NCBI RefSeq assembly: GCF_049651205.1
Contig: NZ_JBASBR010000007.1
Span: forward strand, 186,001-250,000
Length of the DNA stretch: 64,000 nucleotides
Source of the DNA: Castellaniella sp049651205
GTDB taxonomy: Bacteria; Pseudomonadota; Gammaproteobacteria; Burkholderiales; Burkholderiaceae_B
Reading direction: 5' to 3'
In this document: positions 1 to 9,540 of the stretch, piece by piece
Layout of the letters: the number at the start of each line of letters is the position of its first letter
Position numbering within the stretch: the stretch's first letter is position 1
The notes under the pieces: generated by a model
Databases searched by the model: none
What the model saw: only the letters and a program-made list of their open reading frames with translations
What the model was told of the DNA's origin: nothing
Program-made: the position numbers and the translations under genes

Positions 1-1
1 G

Positions 2-1636
2 GGCCGCTGGCTTGAAGCCAGAGCCAGAGGCCGTGCCGGATCGGCGATCCGACAGCTGCTTAATCTTCAGCCCCGAACAGCATGGGTTCTGCGCGACGGG
101 CACTGGTCAGAGCATCCCATCGACCAACTGTCTGTGGGTGATCACATCCGTGTACGACCTGGCGAGAAAATCCCTGTAGATGGCCTGGTCACAGAGGGTG
201 AGTCCTGGGTGGATGAGTCAATGATCACGGGTGAGCCCATGCCCGTGACACGCCGCAGCGGCGATCCGCTGATTGGCGGGACGATCAATACACGCGGCAG
301 CCTGGAGTTTCAGGCCACGCAGGTGGGTGCGAACACTGTCCTGGCACACATCATCCGGATGGTCGAACAGGCGCAAGGCTCGAAATTGCCGATTCAGCGG
401 ATGGTGGATCGGGTAACCGGATGGTTTGTGCCAGCAGTGATGCTGCTGGCTGTGCTGGCGTTTTTAGCCTGGCTGACGTGGGGGCCCACACCACAACTGG
501 CGCACGCATTGATCGCGGGAGTGGCTGTGCTGATTATCGCCTGCCCCTGCGCGATGGGGCTGGCCACGCCGATTTCAATCATGGTCGCAACAGGCCGGGC
601 AGCCGGCCAGGGGATTGTGTTTCGTCAAGGTGACGCCCTCCAGCGCTTGCGCAATGCACGGGTAGTGGCTTTTGATAAAACCGGCACACTTACCCAGGGG
701 CGGCCTGCACTGAGCGATATCAAGCCGCTGGGTGCCTGGGACGACACCCGTCTGCTGCAGGCGGTCGCCTCAATACAGAGTGCGTCCGAACACCCCATCG
801 GCAAGGCAATCACGGAAGCTGCCGAGCACGACCACCTGACACTGGACAAGGTCAGCGAGTTCGCTACATTGACGGGCGCCGGTGTACAGGGTCGCCTGAG
901 TTCCGGCACGTGGCTGCTAGGTAATATCGCCTTGATGCAGGGCCGGGATATCGCCGTGTCCGACTCAGTGCAAACACAGGTGGAAGCGCTGGCATCACAA
1001 GGAAAAACCGTTTTTCTCGCTGCCTGTGATGGCCATCTGGCGGGGATTTTGGCCGTTGCCGATACGATCCGGCCCAGTGCCGCTGCGGCCATCCGGCAGT
1101 TGCACGGGCTGGGTCTGAAAACCGCCTTGATCACTGGCGATCATCGCTCGACGGCACTAGCGGTTGCCAAAACACTGGGGATCGATATCGTGCACGCGCA
1201 AACCCTGCCCGAACACAAGGCAGAGATCTTGCGCCACTTGCAACAAGAGACGGGTGCACTGGCCTTTGTGGGTGACGGCATCAACGACGCCCCCGCCCTG
1301 GCGACAGCAGATGTCGGGATCGCCATTGGCCAAGGGACAGACGTCGCCATCGAATCCGCCGACGTCGTCCTGATGAACGAAGACCTGGGATCTGTGGCAC
1401 GTGCAGTGCGCCTGTCGCGCCTTACCTTGCGCAACATCAAGCAAAACCTGTTCTGGGCCTTTGCCTACAACGTGGCACTCATCCCTGTGGCTGCGGGTGC
1501 ACTATATCCCTGGACAGGCCTGCAGCTCTCGCCCATGCTGGGCGCCGGCGCAATGGCCTTGTCCAGCGTCTTTGTCGTTACTAACGCCCTGCGCCTAAAA
1601 TGGCAAACCCTGGAGGTTTCAGATGCCCGATCCTGA
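2..1636 (+). CDS. copA: Copper-exporting P1B-type ATPase, 5'-truncated by window edge
   Basis: Cu(I) efflux ATPase of the inner membrane; about 544 residues are visible and the N-terminal metal-binding domain lies outside the window. The frame is open from base 2 (GRWLEARARGRAG...), upstream of the first Met at 134. Visible motifs are the TGEPMPV actuator loop, the membrane CPC metal site (IACPCAMG), the DKTGT phosphorylation site, the SEHPIG nucleotide-binding motif and the GDGINDAPAL hinge. CPC plus SEHP places it in the Cu/Ag subgroup. Its last 14 bases overlap the cueR-type regulator, so the pair is co-transcribed. The final TM pair includes the usual Asn/Tyr and Met/Ser residues (FAYNVALIP, GAMALSS). 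Confidence 0.95.
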   Translation, partial: GRWLEARARGRAGSAIRQLLNLQPRTAWVLRDGHWSEHPIDQLSVGDHIRVRPGEKIPVDGLVTEGESWVDESMITGEPMPVTRRSGDPLIGGTINTRGSLEFQATQVGANTVLAHIIRMVEQAQGSKLPIQRMVDRVTGWFVPAVMLLAVLAFLAWLTWGPTPQLAHALIAGVAVLIIACPCAMGLATPISIMVATGRAAGQGIVFRQGDALQRLRNARVVAFDKTGTLTQGRPALSDIKPLGAWDDTRLLQAVASIQSASEHPIGKAITEAAEHDHLTLDKVSEFATLTGAGVQGRLSSGTWLLGNIALMQGRDIAVSDSVQTQVEALASQGKTVFLAACDGHLAGILAVADTIRPSAAAAIRQLHGLGLKTALITGDHRSTALAVAKTLGIDIVHAQTLPEHKAEILRHLQQETGALAFVGDGINDAPALATADVGIAIGQGTDVAIESADVVLMNEDLGSVARAVRLSRLTLRNIKQNLFWAFAYNVALIPVAAGALYPWTGLQLSPMLGAGAMALSSVFVVTNALRLKWQTLEVSDARS

Positions 1637-2102
1637 TCACATTACACTTGCTGCGCCCCCAGGCAGACCTCGCCTGAACAAGCCCGCGCATTTGCTGAAT
1701 ATTGGTGAGGCCGCAAAACAGACCGGGCTGACACCCAAGATGATCCGTTATTACGAAGATCAGGGGCTTTTTACGCCACATACCCGGACACTTGCCGGCT
1801 ATCGCCAATATGCAGAATCCGACCTGCACGCCCTACACTTCATCCGCAGCGCACGGGAGCTGGGGTTTTCGGTAAAGCAAGTGGCAGAACTTACCGAGCT
1901 ATGGCGCAATCACGATCGCGCGAGCAGCGAGGTAAAAAAGCTGGCCATGGATCATATCCAAGCACTGGAAAACAAAGCGGCCATCTTGCAACGCATGGCA
2001 AACAGTCTGAAAACCCTGGCCCAGCACTGTCATGGAGACGAGCGCCCCGACTGCCCCATCTTGGATGGCTTGCAAAGCCAGGACATGCAATCAAGGGCTT
2101 AA
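1623..2102 (+). CDS. cueR: MerR-family copper-responsive regulator (CueR-like)
   Basis: 159-residue MerR activator with a winged helix-turn-helix (LLNIGEAAKQTGLTPKMIRYYE, residues about 24-45), a dimerisation helix and a C-terminal metal loop. The two Cys (CHGDERPDC) are eight residues apart, the CueR spacing for Cu(I)/Ag(I). The start lies inside copA, 14 bp before its stop. An N-terminal extension of about 22 residues precedes the HTH and has no other Met. By family knowledge it should activate copA from a long-spacer promoter, which is upstream and outside the window. It ends 4 bp into the convergent nitroreductase gene. Confidence 0.9.
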   Translation: MPDPDHITLAAPPGRPRLNKPAHLLNIGEAAKQTGLTPKMIRYYEDQGLFTPHTRTLAGYRQYAESDLHALHFIRSARELGFSVKQVAELTELWRNHDRASSEVKKLAMDHIQALENKAAILQRMANSLKTLAQHCHGDERPDCPILDGLQSQDMQSRA

Positions 2103-2704
2103 GTGGCCTCTTGGTTGGCCACCGAGTGCCGGCCTTGCGATGCACTCCATTGCGACACCAGTGAATGCCAGTCGGGTCGCTCGGGTTGCGGCGGCGCATT
2201 CACAGGCGTGCCAATCGCCAGGTATCCCATGAAGGTCTCGTCCAGCGCATCAAACCCAAAGGCTTCGCCCATATTATCGAGATAGGTGCCCAGGCCTGTG
2301 CTCCAATATCCATGAAAACCAAGCGCGTGCGCTGCGTTCAGGATATTCATCACCGCGCAGGCCACTGACAGCCGGCTTTCTTCTGGCCGGATGCGCCCGT
2401 TGGGATCGGGCCGGCAAGCCACCAAAATCAGCAAAGGTACGCTGCCAAGCCATTTTCTGGCCGTGGCCACCTTGGCCTCTGGCAAAGGTTGTCCGTCGGC
2501 CTGAGCAGCCTGCTCGGCCACATCCACAATGGCAGCCACATCGGGCCCCTGCACCAGCGAAAAACGCCAGGGCCGGACAGCCCCATGGTCGGGCGCACGC
2601 ATGGCCGCCTGCATGATCTGATCCAGTTGTGCAGCATCCGGGCCCGGTGCCTGAACAAATTTGATCGATCGGCGGCTCAAAAGCGTGTCGAGCATCAAAG
2701 ACAT
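2099..2704 (-). CDS. Nitroreductase family flavoprotein (YdjA-like)
   Basis: 201-residue FMN-dependent oxidoreductase. It opens with LDTLLSRRSIKFVQAPGP (the RRS/K FMN-phosphate contact) and carries the APDHGAVRPWRF segment of short YdjA-type nitroreductases. The ATG at 2704 was chosen because GGAG precedes it by about 5 nt; a longer frame from 2731 lacks a site. It lies 49 bp downstream of pdxJ on the same strand and is probably the last gene of the efflux-pdxJ unit. The substrate cannot be deduced. Confidence 0.88.
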   Translation of the reverse strand: MSLMLDTLLSRRSIKFVQAPGPDAAQLDQIMQAAMRAPDHGAVRPWRFSLVQGPDVAAIVDVAEQAAQADGQPLPEAKVATARKWLGSVPLLILVACRPDPNGRIRPEESRLSVACAVMNILNAAHALGFHGYWSTGLGTYLDNMGEAFGFDALDETFMGYLAIGTPVNAPPQPERPDWHSLVSQWSASQGRHSVANQEAT

Positions 2705-2753
2705 GGAATCTCCGGAAAAACAAACAGACAAATAAGGCCGTAAGAGGAAAAAA

Positions 2754-3488
2754 TCAGGCTAGATGACTGCTGGCAGCCTGCACCATCAGGGCTTTCATGC
2801 GCCGGATGGCCGGCTCCCAACCATCGAATACCGCTTGCGCCACAATGGCATGGCCAATATTGAGTTCGGTAATGCCCGGGAGCGCAGCAATCATCTGAAC
2901 ATTGCCGTAATGCAGCCCATGCCCCGCATTGACGCGCAAGCCCTCTCCCACACCGATTGCAATCGCCGCTTTAAGGCGTGCGAGTTGCTGTGCTCGCTGC
3001 GCATTGTCGACTGCGTCGGCAAAAGCCCCCGTATGCAGCTCGATGATCGACGCACCTGCGCGCACAGCTGCTTCGATTTGACTTGCCTCAGGATCAATAA
3101 ACAGCGACACCCTGATGCCGACATCCTGCAAACGCGCCACAGCGGCTTGCACTTCGTGAAATTTGCCCGAAACATCAAGCCCGCCCTCGGTGGTGAGCTC
3201 GCGGCGGTTCTCCGGCACCAGGCACACATCCTGAGGCTGGATCTGGCAGGCAATCGCCAGCATCTCTGGCGTGATTGCACATTCGAGATTCATGCGTGTA
3301 CGCAACGCCGGGCGGATCGCCTTGACATCCGCATCCTGAATATGGCGGCGATCTTCGCGCAGATGCAGGGTGATGAGATCAGCCCCCGCGTCTTCTGCCC
3401 GCAAAGCCGCCTGCAGGGGGTCTGGGTATTGAGTAAGGCGCTGTTGCCGCAATGTGGCAACATGATCGATATTGACCCCAAGTTCCAT
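2754..3488 (-). CDS. pdxJ: Pyridoxine 5'-phosphate synthase
   Basis: Condenses 1-deoxyxylulose 5-phosphate with 3-amino-2-oxopropyl phosphate in the DXP-dependent vitamin B6 pathway. 244 residues, normal length. The start MELGVNIDHVATLRQQR is diagnostic, followed by ADLITLHLREDRRHI, MNLECA, the CLVPE segment and the C-terminal VNAGHGLHYGNV phosphate site. Its ATG shares one base with the stop of the upstream outer-membrane efflux gene (TGATG), so translation is coupled. No RNA polymerase III-acpS neighbours are present, unlike many genomes. Confidence 0.97.
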   Translation of the reverse strand: MELGVNIDHVATLRQQRLTQYPDPLQAALRAEDAGADLITLHLREDRRHIQDADVKAIRPALRTRMNLECAITPEMLAIACQIQPQDVCLVPENRRELTTEGGLDVSGKFHEVQAAVARLQDVGIRVSLFIDPEASQIEAAVRAGASIIELHTGAFADAVDNAQRAQQLARLKAAIAIGVGEGLRVNAGHGLHYGNVQMIAALPGITELNIGHAIVAQAVFDGWEPAIRRMKALMVQAASSHLA

Positions 3489-4924
3489 CAGCTCTCTCCG
3501 GCAGGCACATCAGCGGCAGACCAGCCACCACCAAGTGATTTGTAGAGTTCCACCCGATTGGTCAACGCAGCAGTACCCACCTGAATGAACTGCTGTTGTA
3601 CCCCATACAGATTAACCTGCGCGGTTTGCACCTGCAGGAAGCTGTCAACCCCGGTTTCGTAGCGCAGCTGGGCCAATTTCAGGGCTTTCAGTGCGGAAGC
3701 TTCTGTATCACGCACGGCATCGAGCTGGCGGCTGTAGGTAGCCTCGCCAGCCAGGCCATCTGCAACTTCACGAAACGCGGTTTGTATGGCTTTCTCGTAG
3801 GTTGCCACGGCAATATTTTTGCGCGCCTTGGCCAGATCAAGATTGCCCTTCACGCCCCCGGCAAACAGCGGTATCTGGATTTGCGGCGAAAACTGCCAGT
3901 AGCGCTGGCTGCCGCCAAACAGACCACCCAACTGGGGGCTGGCAAATCCCAGCAGCCCTGTGAGGGAGATATGTGGGAAGAACGCAGCACGGGCGGCTCC
4001 GATTTGTGCGTTAGCTGCTTTCAGGCCGTGTTCGGCCGCCAGAATATCCGGGCGGCGCTCAAGCAACTGAGAAGGCAGGCCAGCAGGAATAGAGGCCAGA
4101 AGCTGGTCGCGGCCAAACGCTTGTGGTGCAGGCAAGTCGTCCGGCACCGGCATCCCGAGAATAAGCTGCAAGACATTACCCGACTGCGAAATGGCTCGCT
4201 CTGTGGCAACCAGATCGGCGCGTGCGGTATCCAGTTGCGCCTTGGCCTGGGCAAGATCGAGATCGGAAGCTACTCCAGCATCAAAGCGGGCCTGCACCAG
4301 ATCGAGCGTCCCCCGGCGTGCAGTCAGGGTTTTCTCCGTCAAGGCATGCATGGCCTGGGCCGAGCGCAGATTGAAATAGGCCTCAGCCGTCTGTGCCACC
4401 AGCCCCAACTGTACAGTCCGACGTGCTTCTTCGGTAGACAAATACTGCTGATAGGCGGCTTGGCTGAGGTTGCGCACACGGCCAAAGAAATCGAGTTCGA
4501 AGGCGGTCATGCCCACGCCGGCGATGAAACTGCGATTAACCGAAGAGCCGTCTGCCTGGCGCATATCGGCCGGCAACCGGGTAGCCTGCTCGGAGCCCAT
4601 CGCACCGATAGTTGGCAAACGATCACTTTGCACGACCCCGTATTGGGCACGCGCTTCTTCGACGCGCTCAATGGCGATACGCAGGTCTCGATTATTGTGC
4701 AAAGCAAGGCCAATCAGTGCCTGCAAGCGCGGATCGTGAAAGACGTCATGCCATTCGGGGAGCGTGCTTGCCTGCCCCGCTGCCTGTGCTTGCCCAACCA
4801 CGGGAAACTGATCGGGTACGGGGGCACCGGGCCGCTGATAATCAGGTGCCAGAGAGCAAGCACTCAATGCCAGGCTTAAGGTAGTCAGGGTAGCCAGGCG
4901 CCCGTAACGCATCTGGATACTCAT
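3488..4924 (-). CDS. RND efflux outer-membrane lipoprotein (OprM/NodT family)
   Basis: 478-residue TolC-like channel subunit of a tripartite pump. The N terminus ends in a lipobox (LALSACSLAPDYQRP), giving a mature lipidated Cys and the SLAPDYQRP signature. Two OEP repeats follow, with alanine-rich helices (EEARAQYGVVQSDRLP; ASDLDLAQAKAQLDTARADL). Its ATG overlaps the RND gene stop by 4 bp, and its own stop overlaps pdxJ. It acts in the outer membrane and completes the export duct from the inner-membrane pump. Confidence 0.93.
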   Translation of the reverse strand: MSIQMRYGRLATLTTLSLALSACSLAPDYQRPGAPVPDQFPVVGQAQAAGQASTLPEWHDVFHDPRLQALIGLALHNNRDLRIAIERVEEARAQYGVVQSDRLPTIGAMGSEQATRLPADMRQADGSSVNRSFIAGVGMTAFELDFFGRVRNLSQAAYQQYLSTEEARRTVQLGLVAQTAEAYFNLRSAQAMHALTEKTLTARRGTLDLVQARFDAGVASDLDLAQAKAQLDTARADLVATERAISQSGNVLQLILGMPVPDDLPAPQAFGRDQLLASIPAGLPSQLLERRPDILAAEHGLKAANAQIGAARAAFFPHISLTGLLGFASPQLGGLFGGSQRYWQFSPQIQIPLFAGGVKGNLDLAKARKNIAVATYEKAIQTAFREVADGLAGEATYSRQLDAVRDTEASALKALKLAQLRYETGVDSFLQVQTAQVNLYGVQQQFIQVGTAALTNRVELYKSLGGGWSAADVPAGES

Positions 4925-7900
4925 GCGTGCTCTCCACTATTGTCATCGACCGCGGGAATATGCGGTGCCTGATGCCCCAGCAGTTTGGGTTTGGTTTTGA
5001 ACAATTTCAGAATCACCACGAAAAAGGTTGGCACGAAAATAACCGCCAGCGGTGTCGCTGCCAGCATGCCGCCCAGCACCCCCAGACCCACTGCATTCTG
5101 GCTGGCGGCTCCGGCACCGTCGGCTATTACCAGCGGTACTACCCCAAGGATAAAGGCGAACGAAGTCATCAAGATTGGCCGAAACCGCAGGCGGGCAGCT
5201 TCGATAGCCGCGTCGGCCAGACCTGCACCACTGGCGTACAAGTCTTTGGCAAATTCCACAATCAAAATTGCATTCTTGGCTGACAGGCCGATCACGGTGA
5301 CCATCCCCACCATGAAATACACGTCATTGGACTTGCCCATCAGGCTGCTGAGCAATACGGCGCCCAACATCCCCAGTGGAACTGCCAACATCACCGACAG
5401 CGGAATTGCCCAGCTTTCGTAGAGTGCCGCCAGCACCATGAACACCACCAGCACCGCCAAGCCCATCAAAATCGTGGATTGACTGCCTGCTTGAATTTCC
5501 TGGTAGGAAAGGCCTGTCCACTCGTAGCCCAGGCCGCCAGGCAGCTCGGCAACCAGCCGCTCCATCTCGGCCATGGCCTGGCCGGTAGAGTATCCGGGCG
5601 CCGCGGAACCGCCAATGCGAACGGCCTCGTAACCGTTATACCGTACGACCTGAACAGGCCCTTGCGTCCACTCGAGCGACACAAACGAAGACAAGGGCAC
5701 CATGTCGCCAGCCGCATTACGGGCATTCAGCTGCAGGATATCGTCGGGGTCCATACGTGAGGATTGATCGCCCTGTACCCAGACATTTTGCACCCAACCC
5801 TGGTTGGTAAACTTGCCCACGTAAGAAGAACCGATCGCAGTGGAGATCAGGCTCGCCACCTCGGAGAAATCCACCCCCAGAGCGGCTGCCTTGGCCCGAT
5901 CAATCTGAACCTTCAGCTGAGGCCCTGCTCCCAGACCCGTGATTCGGGTACCGGTAAGGATCGGGCTCTGGCTGGCAGCCTGCAACAACTGCTGAGCAGC
6001 AGCCTGCAAGGCATTATTGCCCACGCCGCTGCGATCCTCGAGGCGTAAATCAAAGCCGGAGGCATTGCCCAGCGACGAGATGGCCGGAGGTGTGATGGAA
6101 ATCACCATGGAATCAGGCAAACCAAACAGCAGTTTCCCCATGGCAGTACCCGAAATCGCCTGCGCAGAATCTCCCGGACCCTTACGCTCAGAGAAGTCTT
6201 TGAGCGGAACAAAGGCAATTGCGGCGTTCAGGCCATTACCGTTGAAGCTGAAGCCCTGGACGGCAATCACGTTGGCCACCTGAGGGAGGTTCATGAAGTA
6301 CTGCTCAACCTGCTTGATGACGTCAATCGTGCGATTGGAGGTTGATCCCGAGGGGAGCTCGATATTGGCAATCACGTAGCCCTGGTCTTCTTCGGGCAAA
6401 AACGACGTGGGCAAGCGCGTATACATCCAGACCAACGCAATCACCAGTACCGCAAACACAATCATCAGACGAGCCGAACGTTTCAGGCTGCGACCCACCC
6501 ACCGCGCATATCCCTGCGTGCTGCGATCAAAGAATCGGTTGAACCAGCCAAAGAACCCGCCCTTGGTTTCGTGGTGTCCCTTGGCAACGGGTTTGAGAAT
6601 GGTGGCACACAAGGCCGGTGTGAAGCTGAGGGCGAGAAAGGCCGAAAACAGAATGGACACGGCCATTGCCACCGAAAATTGACGGTAGATGACCCCCACT
6701 GACCCAGACATAAATGCCAGAGGCAGGAACACGGTGGTGAGCACCAGTGTGATACCTACGATGGCGCCGCTGATCTGTGGCATGGCCTTTTTGGTGGCTT
6801 CTCGTGGAGACAGACCTTCCTCAGCCATGATCCGCTCGACGTTCTCGACGACCACAATGGCATCGTCCACCAATATCCCGATGGCCAGCACCATGGCAAA
6901 CATCGTCAGCACATTGATGGAGAAGCCCAGCGCCAGCATGACGGCAAACGCGCCGAGAATCGCCACTGGCACCACCAGCGCGGGAATCAGCGTGTAACGG
7001 ATGTTCTGGAGAAAGATGAACATCACGACAAACACCAGAAGCATGGCTTCAAACAACGTATGCACTACTTGTTCGATGGACAAGTCTACATAGGGCGAGG
7101 TGTCGTACGGAATTGCGTAGGTAATGTTATCCGGGAAGAACTTTGCCAGCTCTTCCATTTTCGCCTTGGCCAGCTTGGCTGTCTCGAGCGCATTGGCTGT
7201 CGGTGTAAGAGAAAGTGCAAACGCAGCTGTCGGCTTGCCATTGAGACGCGCCCCAAACTGGTAATTGTCCGAGCCAAGCTCGACGCGGGCGACATCACGG
7301 ATGCGCACACTGGAGCCGTCAGGATTCGCTCGCAGGATAATGTTGCCGAACTCATCGGGGGTCATCAGCTGGCCATTGACGACCAGGGGCGCCGCCACCC
7401 GCTGGTTGTCGGGATTGGGAGGCGACCCCAGGGTACCACCAGAAATCAGGACATTTTGGCGCGCGATCGCATCGTTAACCTGCGACATGCTCAGGCCATA
7501 GCCCACCAGTTTCTGCGGGTCAACCCAGACACGCATGGCCTTGCCCGAGGCAAACAGCTGGAACTTGCCCACGCCTTTGATGCGGGACATCGGGTTTTGC
7601 ACATTACGGGTGATGTAATCGGCCAGGGCGGTCTGATCCATGGAACCATCCTTGGAAGACACCGTCACCACCATCAGAAAGCCCGAATTGGACTGATCAA
7701 CCTTCAAACCTTGCTGTACAACGGCTGCCGGCAGTTTTGCCGTGACATTGGACAGGCGGTTTTGCACGTCGACCTGGGCCATGTCGGGATCAGTACCCGG
7801 GGCAAAAGTAACCGTAATTTGTGCCTGGCCATAGGAGTCACTGACGGACTCGTAATACAGCAAGCCCTGGGCACCATTGAGCTCATTTTCGATCACGCTG

Positions 7901-8085
7901 GCCACAGAACTGGAAACATCGGTGGCTGATGCGCCAGGGTAAGTTGCACTGATATTAATCGTGGGTGGCGCTACCTCTGGGTACTGGGACACCGCCATAT
8001 TGGGGATGGCCAGTAGCCCCGCCAAGGCGATGGCCAAAGCCACCACCCAGGCAAAAATTGGTCGATCAATGAAAAACTGTGGCAT
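4921..8085 (-). CDS. RND multidrug efflux pump, inner-membrane transporter (AcrB/MexB type)
   Basis: 1054-residue HAE1-family proton/drug antiporter. It begins MPQFFIDRPIFAWVVALAIALAG, the classic AcrB opening, and contains the GILVDDAIVVVENVERIM segment with the TM4 Asp pair for proton relay, plus two large periplasmic loops. Twelve TM helices are expected in two halves. The gene sits 44 bp after the adaptor and overlaps the channel gene by 4 bp. It is closest to AcrB/MexB/AdeJ by eye; the substrate range cannot be read. No TetR or MarR repressor gene is adjacent. Confidence 0.96.
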   Translation of the reverse strand: MPQFFIDRPIFAWVVALAIALAGLLAIPNMAVSQYPEVAPPTINISATYPGASATDVSSSVASVIENELNGAQGLLYYESVSDSYGQAQITVTFAPGTDPDMAQVDVQNRLSNVTAKLPAAVVQQGLKVDQSNSGFLMVVTVSSKDGSMDQTALADYITRNVQNPMSRIKGVGKFQLFASGKAMRVWVDPQKLVGYGLSMSQVNDAIARQNVLISGGTLGSPPNPDNQRVAAPLVVNGQLMTPDEFGNIILRANPDGSSVRIRDVARVELGSDNYQFGARLNGKPTAAFALSLTPTANALETAKLAKAKMEELAKFFPDNITYAIPYDTSPYVDLSIEQVVHTLFEAMLLVFVVMFIFLQNIRYTLIPALVVPVAILGAFAVMLALGFSINVLTMFAMVLAIGILVDDAIVVVENVERIMAEEGLSPREATKKAMPQISGAIVGITLVLTTVFLPLAFMSGSVGVIYRQFSVAMAVSILFSAFLALSFTPALCATILKPVAKGHHETKGGFFGWFNRFFDRSTQGYARWVGRSLKRSARLMIVFAVLVIALVWMYTRLPTSFLPEEDQGYVIANIELPSGSTSNRTIDVIKQVEQYFMNLPQVANVIAVQGFSFNGNGLNAAIAFVPLKDFSERKGPGDSAQAISGTAMGKLLFGLPDSMVISITPPAISSLGNASGFDLRLEDRSGVGNNALQAAAQQLLQAASQSPILTGTRITGLGAGPQLKVQIDRAKAAALGVDFSEVASLISTAIGSSYVGKFTNQGWVQNVWVQGDQSSRMDPDDILQLNARNAAGDMVPLSSFVSLEWTQGPVQVVRYNGYEAVRIGGSAAPGYSTGQAMAEMERLVAELPGGLGYEWTGLSYQEIQAGSQSTILMGLAVLVVFMVLAALYESWAIPLSVMLAVPLGMLGAVLLSSLMGKSNDVYFMVGMVTVIGLSAKNAILIVEFAKDLYASGAGLADAAIEAARLRFRPILMTSFAFILGVVPLVIADGAGAASQNAVGLGVLGGMLAATPLAVIFVPTFFVVILKLFKTKPKLLGHQAPHIPAVDDNSGEHA

Positions 8086-8129
8086 GAGAGCTCGCTAGAA
8101 AACCAGGGGCGGGACGAGACAGCAGACGC

Positions 8130-9383
8130 TTAGCCTGCTTTCGCCTGATCAGAAGCACCAGAAGCGGGCTGCTGCCCTGCTTTAGGCTCTTGTGCTGACG
8201 CGGCAGGTTTCCCTGCGCCAGGGGCCCCCTTGGCACCCCCTTGCTTCCAGGGCATGGCTTGCACCGGCGCGCCGGGCCGGATTTTCTGGAAACCCTCTAC
8301 CACCACTTGATCTCCCGCCTGCACGCCGCCGTAAAGAATATAGCCCTGTTCTACGCGTGGCCCAATATGCACGGGTACAAACGCAGCCTTGCCGTCCTTG
8401 ACCAGCACAATGGTGCTGTTGCCATCAGCAGTGTGCTGAATGGCTTGCTCGGGAACCACCAGCGCCTCTTTATCCATGCCTTGGGCCACCTGCACCCGGA
8501 CATACAAGCCAGGCAAAAGAATTTGTTCAGGGTTGGGGAACTGAGCACGCAAATTGACCTGGCCGGTACCGGGGTCGACGGAGACTCCCGAAAACAGCAG
8601 TTTGCCGGGATGGCGATACTGAGTACCGTCTTCGAGGAGCACAGTTGCCTGCGCATCGCCCTGCGCATCCGGCTGAATAATGTCATCGGCAATTTGGCGA
8701 CGCAGCAGGGAGATCTGTGCCACCGGCTGGCTGATATCAACGTAGACCTCGTTAAGCCGCTGCACGGTAGCCAGCTGGGTGGCAGAAGAAGCACTGACCA
8801 AGGCGCCGACAGTTACCATGGATTTACCGATTTGGCCACTGATTGGCGAGGTAACCTGGGTGTAACCCAAATTGATTTCTGCAGACTCAAGCGCCGCTTT
8901 GGCAGCTGCCACAGAAGCATCTGCCTGACGCGATTGCGCGGTGGCGTTATCGTAATCCTGCTGGCTAACCGCGTGTTGCTTGATCAGGGCGCCAAAGCGC
9001 TTGGCCTGAAGCCTGGCAGTAGTGGCGGCCGCTTGTGCATTTTTAAGCTGGGCAGCAGCCTGATCCCGGGCAGCCCGATAAGGAGCCGGATCAATGGTAA
9101 ACAATAACTGGCCTTCTTTAACCAGCCCCCCCTGTTCAAAATCAATGGATTTGACAATACCGGTAACCCTGGCACGGATTTCGGCATCTTCGATGGCCTG
9201 TACACGACCAGGGAGCTCAGTGGTCACCGACACGGCTCGAGGCGCAATCTGTACCACGCTGACCGGTACTTGCATGCCTTTCGCCTGCTCCTGGGGTTTG
9301 TCGCCGCAGGCAGCCAGAGACAGCAACAAGACCAGCGTCAAAGGCCGCATGACACGGCTGACGTGCGGTTGCACAAAACCCAT
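8130..9383 (-). CDS. RND efflux periplasmic adaptor lipoprotein (AcrA/MexA type)
   Basis: Membrane-fusion protein bridging pump and channel. The start is placed at ATG 9383 (417 aa), preceded by CTGGAG, because the lipoprotein signal LTLVLLLSLAACGDKP follows; the upstream in-frame extension to 9587 has no signal and is rejected. It contains a barrel-sandwich hybrid (AEIRARVTGIVKSIDFEQGGLVKEGQLLF), an alpha-hairpin (DQAAAQLKNAQAAATTARLQA) and a C-terminal beta-barrel. The tail is low-complexity Ala/Gly/Pro/Lys. First gene of the adaptor-pump-channel-pdxJ unit. Confidence 0.95.
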   Translation of the reverse strand: MGFVQPHVSRVMRPLTLVLLLSLAACGDKPQEQAKGMQVPVSVVQIAPRAVSVTTELPGRVQAIEDAEIRARVTGIVKSIDFEQGGLVKEGQLLFTIDPAPYRAARDQAAAQLKNAQAAATTARLQAKRFGALIKQHAVSQQDYDNATAQSRQADASVAAAKAALESAEINLGYTQVTSPISGQIGKSMVTVGALVSASSATQLATVQRLNEVYVDISQPVAQISLLRRQIADDIIQPDAQGDAQATVLLEDGTQYRHPGKLLFSGVSVDPGTGQVNLRAQFPNPEQILLPGLYVRVQVAQGMDKEALVVPEQAIQHTADGNSTIVLVKDGKAAFVPVHIGPRVEQGYILYGGVQAGDQVVVEGFQKIRPGAPVQAMPWKQGGAKGAPGAGKPAASAQEPKAGQQPASGASDQAKAG

Positions 9384-9540
9384 AAGAGAACTCCAGGTGA
9401 GACAAAATTGAATTGATTGTCTGAGCAGCGAACCACAGCTGCACAGCCAGTTTGTTTTAATCTGAAAATATCTTCCGGACAAATGCCGCAACCGCCAAGT
9501 ATAAAATGGAAACAACGATGGTGTTGTGACAGCTGGGCGT

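Noticed and set aside
2763..3545. Plus-strand ORF of 260 codons opposite pdxJ
   Set aside because: Antisense shadow of pdxJ with no family motifs.
7060..7929. Plus-strand ORF of 289 codons opposite the RND pump
   Set aside because: Mirror frame of a GC-rich gene; His/Arg-rich composition with no recognisable fold.
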